Source: Parapedobacter soli (GTDB lineage Bacteria; Bacteroidota; Bacteroidia; Sphingobacteriales; Sphingobacteriaceae). From it: a stretch of 64,000 nucleotides of DNA. A model generated the notes under the pieces. It did not search any database. It had not been told where the DNA came from and saw only the letters and a list, made by a program, of their open reading frames with translations. The DNA lies in NCBI RefSeq assembly GCF_025460835.1, contig NZ_JAMXAY010000001.1, positions 1 through 64,000 on the forward strand, read 5' to 3'. Positions within the stretch are counted from its first letter, which is position 1. Every line of letters begins with the position of its first letter. Both the position numbers and the translations under genes were made by a program. Positions 43,535-52,097 of this stretch are shown piece by piece.

Positions 43535-44330
43535 TATAGAGTCCTCCGGCTTTGCGTGCAGAGAGCTTGATCCCTTTGATGAAGGCCGAGCTGAATCCAT
43601 TGTGCTCCATCTCATTCAATCCTGCAATGGTACAACCCTTGGGTGAGGTCACTTTGTCGATCTCCCCTTCAGGGTGGCTATTTGTCTGCAGCAGCAGGTC
43701 TGCTGCGCCTTTGGCCGTCTGTACTGCCATCTTCAATGCGTCGTGTGCATGGAACCCGATCTCTACACCTCCCTGTGACGCTGCCCGGATACCCCTCAGG
43801 AAAAATGCGATGCCGCATGCACACAGTGCTGTTGCCGAAGTCATCAAATCCTCATTGATTGTAACAACGGCACCCACCGTTTCGAAGAGTTTGGTTACAC
43901 GCTCCAGCTGCTCGTCAGACGCATTGTCAGAGGCGATACACGTCATCGATTGGCCGATAGCGATTGCCGTGTTGGGCATTGCACGGATAACCTGGACGTT
44001 ATTGCCCAGCTTATTGCGAACATCTGCGCAGGTAACTCCGGAAATAACCGACACCACCAGCTGCCTCTCGGGCGATATGGCCGGTGCGATTTCTTCGAGC
44101 ACACCTTTTAGCTGCTGTGGCAAAACTGCGAGCACGACCACGTCGGCATCATAGATGGCTAACTTATTGTTATCACTCACGTTGAACCCTTTTGCAGCCT
44201 CTTCGCTCAGCGATTTAAGGTTACGCCTCGTCAATGTGATGTTTTCTGCCGGGCAATAAGCCTTGTTAACCAGTCCCCTGGCCAACGAAAGGCCGATGTT
44301 GCCACTCCCGATAATTGTTATTTTGTTCAT
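43527..44330 (-). CDS. proC: Pyrroline-5-carboxylate reductase
   Basis: Reduces pyrroline-5-carboxylate to proline with NAD(P)H. The 267-aa chain starts with the Rossmann motif ITIIGSGNIGLSLARGLV and has the family core VISGVTCADVRNKLGNNVQVIRAMPNTAIAIGQSMTCI. The C-terminal signature region reads SPKGCTIAGLNEMEHNGFSSAFIKGIKLSARKA, close to the P5CR pattern with SPGGTT changed to SPKGCT. Finding it inside the arginine cluster suggests proline and arginine synthesis from glutamate are co-expressed; use of an ornithine-derived intermediate is possible. Confidence 0.9.
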   Translation of the reverse strand: MNKITIIGSGNIGLSLARGLVNKAYCPAENITLTRRNLKSLSEEAAKGFNVSDNNKLAIYDADVVVLAVLPQQLKGVLEEIAPAISPERQLVVSVISGVTCADVRNKLGNNVQVIRAMPNTAIAIGQSMTCIASDNASDEQLERVTKLFETVGAVVTINEDLMTSATALCACGIAFFLRGIRAASQGGVEIGFHAHDALKMAVQTAKGAADLLLQTNSHPEGEIDKVTSPKGCTIAGLNEMEHNGFSSAFIKGIKLSARKAGGLYND

Positions 44331-44347
44331 TTTATCTATTGTCTATT

Positions 44348-44403
44348 GTCTCACGTCTCTTATCTCACGTCTCTTGTCTCACGTCTCTTGTCTCACGTCT
44401 CTC
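44348..44403. repeat. 14-bp tandem repeat, four copies, between argB and proC
   Basis: The unit GTCTCACGTCTCTT is repeated head to tail four times (44348, 44362, 44376, 44390), with one base change in copy two and one in copy four. A shorter TCTATTGTC duplication adjoins it at 44337-44350. On the transcribed strand it reads AAGAGACGTGAGAC. It fills the whole 77-bp gap up to the argB stop codon. Confidence 0.9.
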
Positions 44404-44407
44404 TTGT

Positions 44408-45202
44408 CTATACCAACCGCGTCCCGAAGCGCTGCTCGTGCAGCAATTGGAGGTTGTCGGCGTTACCGATGTACACCTCACGGACCCCTTTCCCGATGGC
44501 ACCAAAAGCGTTATGCAGCTTGGGTATCATCCCGTCAGCAACCACTCCCTTTGCCACCAGCCCCTCAAATTCCGAAGCCCTTATTTCGGCAATGGCCGAG
44601 GAATTGTCATTCACATCACGAAGTACGCCCGGCTTCTCGAAGCAATACACCAATGAGGTATCATAGTGTGACGACAGCGCAACGGCCAACGCCGACGCAA
44701 TGGTATCCGCATTGGTATTAAGTAACTGCCCCCGCCCGTCGTGGGTAATAGCTGAAAATACCGGAATAAACCCGGCGTTTATCAACGCCGTTATTGTCCC
44801 ATCATCCACGGATGTAGGTAGGATGTCGCCAACAAAGCCATAATCAATCTCCTTGACAGGGCGTTTCACAGCTTTAATGCTATTGCCATCGGCGCCACTC
44901 AAGCCCAATGCATTGCAATCTCGGGCTTGCAATCCGGCGACCACCTGTTTATTGGTTAACCCCGCATAAACCATGGTGACCACACGTAGCATGGCCTCAT
45001 CAGTGATGCGCCGCCCTGCCACCAGTGTAGCTTCTATACCTAGGTCGGCCGCCATCCGCGTAGCAATCTTTCCGCCACCATGCACAAGCACCTTCCGGCC
45101 TCGGAGGGTCGCAAAGCGATCCAGGAAACGGCTCAGACTTTCAGGGTCGTCGATAATATTACCACCAATTTTAATCACCCACAATTTATCCGCCATAGCC
45201 AT
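44408..45202 (-). CDS. argB: Acetylglutamate kinase (or succinylglutamate kinase)
   Basis: Second step of arginine synthesis: phosphorylation of N-acyl-glutamate. The amino-acid kinase fold (264 aa) shows VIKIGGNIIDD, the glycine-rich VLVHGGGKIA, RRITDEAMLRVVTMVYAGLTNK, and LNTNADTIASALAVAL near the nucleotide site. DGMIPKLHNAFGAI is the expected C-terminal helix. It follows the carbamoyltransferase gene by 20 bp. If the carbamoyltransferase is succinyl-specific as predicted here, this kinase should accept N-succinylglutamate. Confidence 0.93.
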   Translation of the reverse strand: MAMADKLWVIKIGGNIIDDPESLSRFLDRFATLRGRKVLVHGGGKIATRMAADLGIEATLVAGRRITDEAMLRVVTMVYAGLTNKQVVAGLQARDCNALGLSGADGNSIKAVKRPVKEIDYGFVGDILPTSVDDGTITALINAGFIPVFSAITHDGRGQLLNTNADTIASALAVALSSHYDTSLVYCFEKPGVLRDVNDNSSAIAEIRASEFEGLVAKGVVADGMIPKLHNAFGAIGKGVREVYIGNADNLQLLHEQRFGTRLV

Positions 45203-45222
45203 TATCAGTTTTATCTCGTCCG

Positions 45223-46185
45223 TTAATTTCCTTCAAGCATACGTTTCAACACGGCTTGTGCTGCCCAGACGCGGTTGCCCGCCTCCTGGATCACCAGCGA
45301 CTGCGGCCCATCCAGTACCTCACTTGCCAGCTCCAGATCACGGCGGACCGGCAGGCAATGCATCACTTTGGCACTATTCGTCACCGCCAACTTTTGATTA
45401 TCCAGCATCCATTCCCCCTGAACCGGCAAAATCTGTCCATAATTATCATAAGATGACCAGTTTTTCACATACACGAAATCTGCTCCTACCAACGCTTCAT
45501 CCAACGAATTTATCGTCGCTGCTCCCTTCGTAAACATCTCGGCCAGCGCATAGCCCTCGGGGTGGGCAATGGTAAAATCCACTATGCCTTCGGCTTGGGC
45601 CCTACACATCCACTCCGAAAACGAATTGGGAACTGCCTGCGGCAGTGCCTTCACATGGGGGGCCCATGCCAGCACGACCTTCGGCTTCTGTGTACGCTGC
45701 CAATGTTCGTGTATGGTAATCAAATCGGCGAAGCTCTGGAGGGGGTGCCGTGTGGCACTTTCCAGGCTGACGACTGGAACACCGCAATGTTTGGTGAACT
45801 TGCGGAACAGGTCTTCGCTGTAATCCTCGTCGCGATCCGCCAACTTCGGGAACGACCGTATCCCCAGCACGTCGCAATACTGCCCCATTACCGCCGCAGC
45901 CTCACGGATATGTTCTACGGTATTTCCATTCATGGCCACGCCGTCGCGCGTTTCGAGCGCCCAACCATCCTTGTCCATGTTCATCACCATCACATCCATC
46001 CCCAACTGCAGGGCCGCCTTTTGGGTGCTTAGGCGGGTGCGTAAACTGGGGTTGAGAAAAACAAGCCCCAACGTCTTGCGCTTACCCAAATGTTCATAGG
46101 CAAACGGTGCCCGTTTCAAGGCCAGCGCCTCTGCGAGCATGTCCGACAGGTCAGGTACGTCTGCTACCGAAAAAAATTGTTTCAT
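45223..46185 (-). CDS. argF': N-succinylornithine (or N-acetylornithine) carbamoyltransferase
   Basis: Transfers a carbamoyl group to an N-acylated ornithine, the Bacteroidota variant of the arginine pathway. The carbamoyl-phosphate motif is SLRTRLST (48-55 region), with HPLQSFADLITIHEHW in the middle and HCLPVRRDLE late; this is the AOTCase/SOTCase type and not ornithine carbamoyltransferase. At position 90, the residue known to set acyl specificity, this protein has Val (GNTVEHIREA). From memory of published mutants, Pro/Ser/Val there favours succinyl and Glu favours acetyl. The length of 320 aa is standard. Confidence 0.9.
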   Translation of the reverse strand: MKQFFSVADVPDLSDMLAEALALKRAPFAYEHLGKRKTLGLVFLNPSLRTRLSTQKAALQLGMDVMVMNMDKDGWALETRDGVAMNGNTVEHIREAAAVMGQYCDVLGIRSFPKLADRDEDYSEDLFRKFTKHCGVPVVSLESATRHPLQSFADLITIHEHWQRTQKPKVVLAWAPHVKALPQAVPNSFSEWMCRAQAEGIVDFTIAHPEGYALAEMFTKGAATINSLDEALVGADFVYVKNWSSYDNYGQILPVQGEWMLDNQKLAVTNSAKVMHCLPVRRDLELASEVLDGPQSLVIQEAGNRVWAAQAVLKRMLEGN

Positions 46186-46242
46186 TCGTCTATTCTAATT
46201 TATCTGTCGATGGCTCCAAAGAGCCGGCATCTTCCGCTTTTT

Positions 46243-47382
46243 TCAATTAAATTCCCTAAGCCGCTCATCCAATGCTTCAAGAAAACGATCTGCGTGACCG
46301 CGTGTCATCCCCAACGCCGGGAGCAGCCTAATCACATTCGGTTTCGCTTCGCCTGTGAAGATACGGTTTTTGACCAACAAATCTTTTTTAACGGTATCCA
46401 GCTCGGCAGGCAACTCGATTCCAATCATAAGCCCCCTGCCGCGTACCTCTTTTATCTGCTCAAATGCACGGAGTTCGCTGATGAGGTAGTTCCCTACGTC
46501 GGCGGCATTCTGCATGAGCTTTTCGACTTCCATCACCTCCAATACCGCCAATGCGGCCGCACAGGCTAGGTGGTTGCCCCCGAAAGTGGTTCCCAGCATA
46601 CCGAACCATGGTCTGATCTCGGGTGAGATTACTATACCACCTATGGGAAAGCCGTTGCCCATCCCTTTGGCCATGCTGTAAATATCGGCGGAAATCCCGG
46701 CATAGTCGTGCGAATAAAACGTTCCCGTCCGGCCATAACCGCACTGCACCGAATCGGCGATAAAAATAGCTCCATACTGGCTTGTCAGTCTGCGGATGCA
46801 TTGCAGGAACTCCACCGATGCCTCCCGGATTCCCCCGACCCCTTGAATACCTTCGATGATGACAGACGACACCTCGTCGCCATACGCCGCAAACGCTGCC
46901 TCCAGCGCTTCCACGTCGTTGAACGGCAGGAACGTAACGTTGTCGGTTTGGTTAACAGGAGCCACTATTTTCGGATTGTCTGTGGCCGCCACAGCCAACG
47001 AGGTACGGCCGTGAAAAGCCCCCTTAAACGCGATAACACGCTTACGGCCGTTATAAAACGACGCCAATTTAAGGGCATTCTCATTGGCTTCGGCACCCGA
47101 GTTGCACAAAAACAGCTGGTAGTCTGTTTTGCCTGAAATACGCCCAAGCAGATCTGCCAGCTGCCGCTGCAGCAAAATCTCGACGGAATTGGAGTAAAAG
47201 CCGATACGATTTAACTGCTCGGAGATGCGCTTCACGTAGTGTTCGTGGGTGTGGCCAATGGAAATAACGGCATGGCCGCCGTACAGGTCGAGGTATTCAT
47301 TGCCATCCGCATCCCAAACGGTGGAACCCTTGGCCCTCACAATGGGGATGGGGTTGATTGGATATACATCAAAAAGGTTCAT
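46243..47382 (-). CDS. argD: Acylornithine aminotransferase, class III PLP enzyme
   Basis: Converts N-acyl-glutamate semialdehyde to N-acyl-ornithine. The 379-aa chain has the fold-type I pattern: LDLYGGHAVISIGHTHEHYV, FLCNSGAEANENALKLA, AFKGAFHGRTSLAVAAT, and the PLP lysine K239 in YSMAKGMGNGFPIGG. The usual DEVQ after the PLP-binding Asp is DSVQCGYGRTG here. It is the first gene of the arginine unit. The rplQ terminator lies upstream, so the unit needs its own promoter; only a weak TAATTTTA (7 of 8 to the -7 consensus) was seen near 47401-47408. argC, argG and argH are not in this window. Confidence 0.93.
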   Translation of the reverse strand: MNLFDVYPINPIPIVRAKGSTVWDADGNEYLDLYGGHAVISIGHTHEHYVKRISEQLNRIGFYSNSVEILLQRQLADLLGRISGKTDYQLFLCNSGAEANENALKLASFYNGRKRVIAFKGAFHGRTSLAVAATDNPKIVAPVNQTDNVTFLPFNDVEALEAAFAAYGDEVSSVIIEGIQGVGGIREASVEFLQCIRRLTSQYGAIFIADSVQCGYGRTGTFYSHDYAGISADIYSMAKGMGNGFPIGGIVISPEIRPWFGMLGTTFGGNHLACAAALAVLEVMEVEKLMQNAADVGNYLISELRAFEQIKEVRGRGLMIGIELPAELDTVKKDLLVKNRIFTGEAKPNVIRLLPALGMTRGHADRFLEALDERLREFN

Positions 47383-47430
47383 ATCTATTCAATAAAAGTG
47401 TAAAATTATCGATTTCCCCGCTATAGCAGC

Positions 47431-47466
47431 ATAAAAAAACCCGTTCTTTTCAACAAAAAACGGGTT
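47431..47466 (-). terminator. Rho-independent terminator of the ribosomal operon
   Basis: Read on the minus strand, AACCCGTT (47466-47459) pairs with AACGGGTT (47445-47438) over a loop of about 13 nt, extended by A-T pairs, and is followed by a run of T (47437-47433). It lies 25 bp after the rplQ stop and before argD. Confidence 0.85.
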
Positions 47467-47490
47467 CAACGTATTTGGCAATAATGCTGC

Positions 47491-48120
47491 CTAGCCTTCT
47501 TTCTCTTTATCTTCCGGTGTTTCGTCCGTTTTGCTCGCTTCGTCTGTCGCATCGGCCGCTTCGGTCGCTGCATCCGGCTCTCCTGCCGACTCAGCTTCCA
47601 CATCAGCGGCAACCTCGGTGTCGGCAGCTTCTGCTGCTACTTCTTCAACCTCGGCCGCTGATTCTTCAGCAGCAGATGGGGTAGCAGCGCCGGCTTTCTT
47701 TTTACCGCCGCGTCGTCGGGTAGACTTGCGTTCTTTAGCTTCACCGTCTTTCTTATAGATCTCATTGTAGTCTACCAACTCGATGAAAGCCATTTCTGCA
47801 TTATCACCCAATCGGTTTTCCAACTTGATGATGCGTGTATAACCGCCCGGACGGGTTGCCACCTTCTCTGAAATCTCACGGAAAAGTATCGTTACTGCTT
47901 CTTTATCTTGCAGGTAGCTGAATACCGTGCGGCGCGAATGCGTCGTATCGTTTTTCGACTTGGTGATCAATGGTTCTACGTATTGGCGCAGTGCTTTCGC
48001 TTTGGCCAATGTTGTGGTAATCCTTTTGTGCTTAATCAGCGAGGTCGCCATGTTAGACAACATCGCCTTGCGATGACTTGCTGTGCGCCCTAAGTGGTTG
48101 AATTTTTTTCCGTGTCTCAT
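47491..48120 (-). CDS. rplQ: 50S ribosomal protein L17 with acidic C-terminal extension
   Basis: The L17 core (about residues 1-125) starts [29 protein letters not shown], which fixes the start; an upstream ATG adds an unrelated basic leader. [25 protein letters not shown] is the conserved C-terminal core. A lysine-rich linker ([16 protein letters not shown]) then leads into about 65 residues made almost only of Ala, Glu, Asp, Ser and Thr. The total of 209 aa compares with about 120-130 for standard L17. It closes the ribosomal operon. Confidence 0.95.
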   Translation of the reverse strand: MRHGKKFNHLGRTASHRKAMLSNMATSLIKHKRITTTLAKAKALRQYVEPLITKSKNDTTHSRRTVFSYLQDKEAVTILFREISEKVATRPGGYTRIIKLENRLGDNAEMAFIELVDYNEIYKKDGEAKERKSTRRRGGKKKAGAATPSAAEESAAEVEEVAAEAADTEVAADVEAESAGEPDAATEAADATDEASKTDETPEDKEKEG

Positions 48121-48171
48121 TTTCTTTTTAAAATTTGTGCATACCGTCCTTTTTTTGGAACAAGGGTTAAC

Positions 48172-48246
48172 GGACAAAGGAACAAGGACATCATTTCACC
48201 TTGCGATCCAATAGTCTTTGTTCTTTTAATCTTTGTTCTTTGTTCC
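48172..48246. repeat. AACAAAG-type repeat cluster in the rpoA-rplQ spacer
   Basis: The 167-bp gap carries repeated A/G-rich words: on the minus strand AACAAAG occurs three times within 48215-48244, and GGAACAAGG-like words lie inverted at 48172-48189. GGAACAA (48179-48185) can pair with TTGTTCC (48240-48246). It looks like a non-coding intergenic repeat with weak hairpin potential. The rest of the gap shows nothing else. Confidence 0.6.
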
Positions 48247-48287
48247 TAAATAAGGGGAATTATGCAACAGGTCGCTATTAATTAAAT

Positions 48288-49280
48288 TTACTCTTCGTCG
48301 AGCTTATACTTAGATAAGTTCATTCCGAACGACAAGCCTTTCGATTTGACAAGTTCTTGGATTTCACTCAGAGATTTCTTTCCGAAGTTCCGGAACTTGA
48401 GCATATCGGCCACGTCGTAAGTTACCAATTCGGCCAGTGTGCGGATGTCGGCAGCTTTCAAGCAGTTCAATGCCCGCACAGACAGGTCCAAATCAACAAG
48501 CTCCGTTTTCAGCACTTTACGCATGTGGAGAATTTCTTCATCCACCACTTTAGTCTCTTCCTTGGCTTGCGATTCCAGCAACATATTCTCGTCGGAGAAC
48601 AACATGAAGTGTTGGATCAGTATCTTGGCAGCCTCTTTCAAGGCATCCTCAGGGTGGATAGAACCGTCGGTAGAGATATCCAACAGCAGCTTTTCGTAGT
48701 CTGTTTTCTGCTCTACCCGATAGTTCTCAATCGTGTACTTGACGTTCTTTATCGGGGTAAAGATTGAATCAACAGCAATTATGCCAACCGGCCCGTCAAC
48801 CACCTTGTTTTCCTCTGCATTCACATAGCCTCGGCCTTTACCGATATTAAGTTCGAGTTCCAACGTAACCGAACTCTCCATATTGCAGATCACCAAATCC
48901 GGATTCAATACGGTAAAGTTGTTTGAGAAGCTCGTAATATCACCGGCAGAAACCTGATCCTGTCCGTTGATTACCATGAAGACCTTTTCATTGTCGCCCA
49001 TTTCGCCCGTTTTCTTGACGCGGACTTGCTTAAGGTTCAAAATGATTTCGGTAACGTCCTCCACAACACCCTTAATGGTGGAAAACTCATGCGATACACC
49101 CGAGAAACGAACCGACGTAATTGCATATCCTTCCAGCGAGGACAGTAGAATACGGCGTAAAGCATTACCGATTGTCACACCGAAACCCGGTTCCAATGGG
49201 CGGAATTCAAACGTGCCATCGAAATCTGTCGATTTCTGCATGATAACTTTATCAGGTCTTTGAAATGCTAAAATTGCCAT
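48288..49280 (-). CDS. rpoA: DNA-directed RNA polymerase alpha subunit
   Basis: A 330-aa alpha subunit. The N-terminal assembly domain shows [36 protein letters not shown], and the C-terminal domain [28 protein letters not shown] followed by [15 protein letters not shown]-like helix-hairpin text. It lies between rpsD and rplQ as in other alpha operons. Confidence 0.97.
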   Translation of the reverse strand: MAILAFQRPDKVIMQKSTDFDGTFEFRPLEPGFGVTIGNALRRILLSSLEGYAITSVRFSGVSHEFSTIKGVVEDVTEIILNLKQVRVKKTGEMGDNEKVFMVINGQDQVSAGDITSFSNNFTVLNPDLVICNMESSVTLELELNIGKGRGYVNAEENKVVDGPVGIIAVDSIFTPIKNVKYTIENYRVEQKTDYEKLLLDISTDGSIHPEDALKEAAKILIQHFMLFSDENMLLESQAKEETKVVDEEILHMRKVLKTELVDLDLSVRALNCLKAADIRTLAELVTYDVADMLKFRNFGKKSLSEIQELVKSKGLSFGMNLSKYKLDEE

Positions 49281-49366
49281 TTATTTACTCTTAATGATTG
49301 TTTACAAAAAATGCTATACAACAAACGTAGCACCCCTAAACAGGTCGTGCTGCGCTCGTGTGTTAC

Positions 49367-49975
49367 TTATTTGGAGTACAACTCCACAATTAAGTTTTCC
49401 TTGATGTTTTCCGGAATTTCAGTACGATCCGGATAGTTCAGGAATTTTCCAGACAATTCGTTTGCATCCCATTCCAACCAGCTGAACTTGTTGATCTTTC
49501 GCCCTGCAACAGCGTCGGTCACCGCTTCAAGTGATTTGGAACGTTCACGTACTGCTACAACATCACCCGGGCGAAGGCTGTATGAGGGGATATTTACCAC
49601 ATCACCATTTACAGTGATATGCTTGTGCCCAACCAGCTGGCGGGCGGCAGCACGTGTAGGAGCAATGCCTAACCGGTAAACGGTATTATCTAAGCGGGCT
49701 TCCAGCAATTTGAGGAAAATCTCACCGGTAATACCTTGTTTAGAAGAAGCTTTCGCAAACAAGTTAGCAAACTGACGCTCCAACACACCATAGGTATATT
49801 TCGCCTTTTGTTTCTCCAGCAATTGGATAGCGTATTCCGATTGCTTACCTCTACGCCTAGAGGAGCCGTGTTGCCCCGGCGGATAGTTCTTACGTTCTAA
49901 CGCTTTGTCTGGCCCGAAAATAGGTTCCCTGAATTTACGGGCAATTTTTGACTTTGGTCCTGTATACCTTGCCAT
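49367..49975 (-). CDS. rpsD: 30S ribosomal protein S4
   Basis: A 202-aa primary 16S rRNA-binding protein. [20 protein letters not shown] opens the chain, and the S4 RNA-binding domain is [34 protein letters not shown]. The N-terminal zinc cysteines found in some S4 proteins are absent. In many bacteria S4 represses its operon. Confidence 0.97.
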   Translation of the reverse strand: MARYTGPKSKIARKFREPIFGPDKALERKNYPPGQHGSSRRRGKQSEYAIQLLEKQKAKYTYGVLERQFANLFAKASSKQGITGEIFLKLLEARLDNTVYRLGIAPTRAAARQLVGHKHITVNGDVVNIPSYSLRPGDVVAVRERSKSLEAVTDAVAGRKINKFSWLEWDANELSGKFLNYPDRTEIPENIKENLIVELYSK

Positions 49976-50043
49976 ATAATGATTGGTTTTAAAGTATCAT
50001 TCAGCCTCTAGCTGAAGAATCTTAGCTTTAAAAATTTAGTGTA

Positions 50044-50433
50044 TTATACTCTTCTACGTTTGGGGGGGCGGCAGCCGTTGTGGGGCAAAGGTGTGATGTC
50101 CCGGATGGCAGTCACCTCAATTCCGGTGTTTTGCAACGTACGGATCGCAGACTCCCTGCCCGCTCCGGGGCCCTTAACGAAAACCTCCACTTTGCGTAAT
50201 CCCAAATCGTGAGCAACCTTACCACAGTCTGAAGCCGCCTGAGATGCAGCATACGGGGTATTTTTCTTAGACCCCCTAAAGCCCATCTTGCCGGCGCTAG
50301 ACCAAGAAATGGCTTGCCCTTGGTTGTTCGTAAGCGTAATGATGATATTATTGAAAGTCGCGTTGATATGTGCTTGCCCAACCGGCTCAATGGTAACAAC
50401 GCGTTTTTTGCTTACTTTTTTACTTTTAGCCAT
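50044..50433 (-). CDS. rpsK: 30S ribosomal protein S11
   Basis: A 129-aa platform protein. [30 protein letters not shown] and the C-terminal [19 protein letters not shown] are diagnostic. It starts 16 bp after the rpsM stop. Confidence 0.97.
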   Translation of the reverse strand: MAKSKKVSKKRVVTIEPVGQAHINATFNNIIITLTNNQGQAISWSSAGKMGFRGSKKNTPYAASQAASDCGKVAHDLGLRKVEVFVKGPGAGRESAIRTLQNTGIEVTAIRDITPLPHNGCRPPKRRRV

Positions 50434-50449
50434 TATATTCGTTCAATTA

Positions 50450-50827
50450 TTATTTTGTAGCCTTTTTCTTGTTTGCAACTGTCTTCCGCTTGCCTTTACG
50501 GGTGCGTGAGTTGTTCTTGGTACGCTGACCGCGAACCGGCAGGTGCTTACGGTGACGCAGTCCACGGTAGCAACCGATATCCATCAGCCGCTTGATATTC
50601 AACTGGACTTCCGAACGGAGCGCGCCTTCTACTTTAATCTCCTCAGTGATGATACCGCGGATAGCGCCCAGCTGCTCATCGTTCCAATCCTGTACCTTCA
50701 CATCATAATCGATACCAGCTTTATCTAAAATATGTTGCGCTGTGGAACGACCGATCCCGTAAATATAGGTGAGGCCTATCTCTCCTCTTTTGTTTTTAGG
50801 TAAATCTATACCTGCAATCCTTGCCAT
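50450..50827 (-). CDS. rpsM: 30S ribosomal protein S13
   Basis: A 125-aa head protein contacting the P-site tRNA and the subunit bridge. [25 protein letters not shown], with the helix-two-turn-helix after it, and [27 protein letters not shown] near the end identify it. Confidence 0.97.
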   Translation of the reverse strand: MARIAGIDLPKNKRGEIGLTYIYGIGRSTAQHILDKAGIDYDVKVQDWNDEQLGAIRGIITEEIKVEGALRSEVQLNIKRLMDIGCYRGLRHRKHLPVRGQRTKNNSRTRKGKRKTVANKKKATK

Positions 50828-50861
50828 ATAATATGTTAATAATTTACGATTTAGATACCCC

Positions 50862-50978
50862 TTATCCCTGACGTTGCTTGAACTTAGGGTTCTTCTTGTT
50901 GATTACAAAAATTTTACCCTTTCTACGGATAATCTTGCAATCTGCGCTACGCTTCTTTATGGACGCCCTGACTTTCAT
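50862..50978 (-). CDS. rpmJ: 50S ribosomal protein L36, zinc-free type
   Basis: A 38-aa protein starting [21 protein letters not shown] and ending FKQRQG. Of the four zinc ligands of standard L36 (C11, C14, C27, H33), only C14 remains; the others are S11, N27 and F33. It lies between infA and rpsM, the usual position. Confidence 0.93.
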   Translation of the reverse strand: MKVRASIKKRSADCKIIRRKGKIFVINKKNPKFKQRQG

Positions 50979-51014
50979 GATCTTATGTTATTTTATCAGT
51001 AGGATATTCCCACT

Positions 51015-51233
51015 CTATTTATACCGATATGTTATTCTTCCTTTTGTCAAATCATATGGAGACATCTCCAATTTCACCCGGTCGCCAGGTAAAATCTTAA
51101 TGTAATGCATCCTCATTTTCCCCGAAATATGGGCAATAATTTCATGCCCATTTTCCAATTCCACGCGGAACATGGCGTTGGATAATGCTTCTTTAATGAC
51201 TCCGTCTTGCTCAATCGAGGCTTGTTTAGCCAT
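51015..51233 (-). CDS. infA: Translation initiation factor IF-1
   Basis: A 72-aa OB-fold factor that binds the ribosomal A site during initiation. [57 protein letters not shown] is the near-invariant core. It has its own promoter upstream, in addition to read-through from map. Confidence 0.97.
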   Translation of the reverse strand: MAKQASIEQDGVIKEALSNAMFRVELENGHEIIAHISGKMRMHYIKILPGDRVKLEMSPYDLTKGRITYRYK

Positions 51234-51279
51234 ATAGTCTTGATTATTATCTAATTATACCCCTGCACAAACAGGGTTG

Positions 51280-51309
51280 CAAAGATAACCAAAAAAAGTT
51301 GAATGTCAA
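51280..51309 (-). promoter_or_regulatory. Internal promoter for infA and the alpha operon
   Basis: On the minus strand TTGACA (51309-51304) with its TTG 19 bp from TATCTTTG (51287-51280), a full match to TTG-N19-TAnnTTTG. The -33 box overlaps the map stop codon. The leader to infA is about 40 nt. Confidence 0.8.
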
Positions 51310-52091
51310 TTCTTTTTCCCCAAAACTTCTTCAATATACGCGAACGACGTCAGCACATCGGGCGACCCCTTTTGGATAGCCACCATATGTTCATAATGTG
51401 CTGATGGTTTACCATCAACGGTGCTCACTGTCCACCCATCGTCCCAAAACTTCACCTGCGCTCGGCCCAGGTTAATCATTGGCTCGATACAGATCACCAG
51501 CCCTTCCTCAAGCTTGCTTCCGGTACCTCGCTTCCCATAGTTGGGGACCTCGGGCTTTTCATGCAACTTGAACCCAACGCCATGCCCTACCAACTCCCTT
51601 ACAATACCGTATCCGTAATGCGTTACGTGATCTTGCACGGCATAAGCTATATCGCCTACGCGCTTGCCCGACACGGCTTGGGCAATGCCCAGATTGAGAG
51701 CCTCAAGGGTTACGCTGAGCAATTTGCTCACCTCCCCAGTCACTTCGCCAACCGCAAACGTGTAGGCTGAGTCGCTGATGTATCCGTTCAAATCCACGCC
51801 GCCATCGACAGAAACGATATCCCCATCGCTAAGCTCGTAATCGCTGGGAATACCGTGTACAACCTGATCGTTTACAGATATGCACAGCGAATTCGGAAAT
51901 CCGTTATAGTTAAGGAATGCCGGGCGTCCACCGTGGTCGTGGATATAATCATGGGCTAGCTTATCTAACGATAAAGTGGTAATACCGGGCCGGATGACCT
52001 TGGCGATTTCACCGAGCAACTGCGAAAGTACGGTAGCCGACTTCCGCAGTTGTTCAATGTCTTCAGCAGATTTATAATATACCTTAGACAT
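51306..52091 (-). CDS. map: Methionine aminopeptidase, type I
   Basis: Removes the initiator methionine from nascent proteins. The 261-aa pita-bread enzyme shows NDQVVHGIPSDYELSDGDIVSVDGGVDLNGYISDSAYTF (metal Asp pair), ELVGHGVGFKLHEKPEVPNYG (metal His) and GLVICIEPMINLG (metal Glu). It starts 6 bp after the secY stop. Confidence 0.96.
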   Translation of the reverse strand: MSKVYYKSAEDIEQLRKSATVLSQLLGEIAKVIRPGITTLSLDKLAHDYIHDHGGRPAFLNYNGFPNSLCISVNDQVVHGIPSDYELSDGDIVSVDGGVDLNGYISDSAYTFAVGEVTGEVSKLLSVTLEALNLGIAQAVSGKRVGDIAYAVQDHVTHYGYGIVRELVGHGVGFKLHEKPEVPNYGKRGTGSKLEEGLVICIEPMINLGRAQVKFWDDGWTVSTVDGKPSAHYEHMVAIQKGSPDVLTSFAYIEEVLGKKN

Positions 52092-52097
52092 GTAAAA

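Noticed and set aside
43552-44154. Open frame of 200 codons on the plus strand
   Set aside because: Antisense to proC, with no family resemblance.
44348-44403. Tandem GTCTCACGTCTCTT units considered as a CRISPR array
   Set aside because: Units are only 14 bp and directly adjacent with no spacers, and no cas genes are present.
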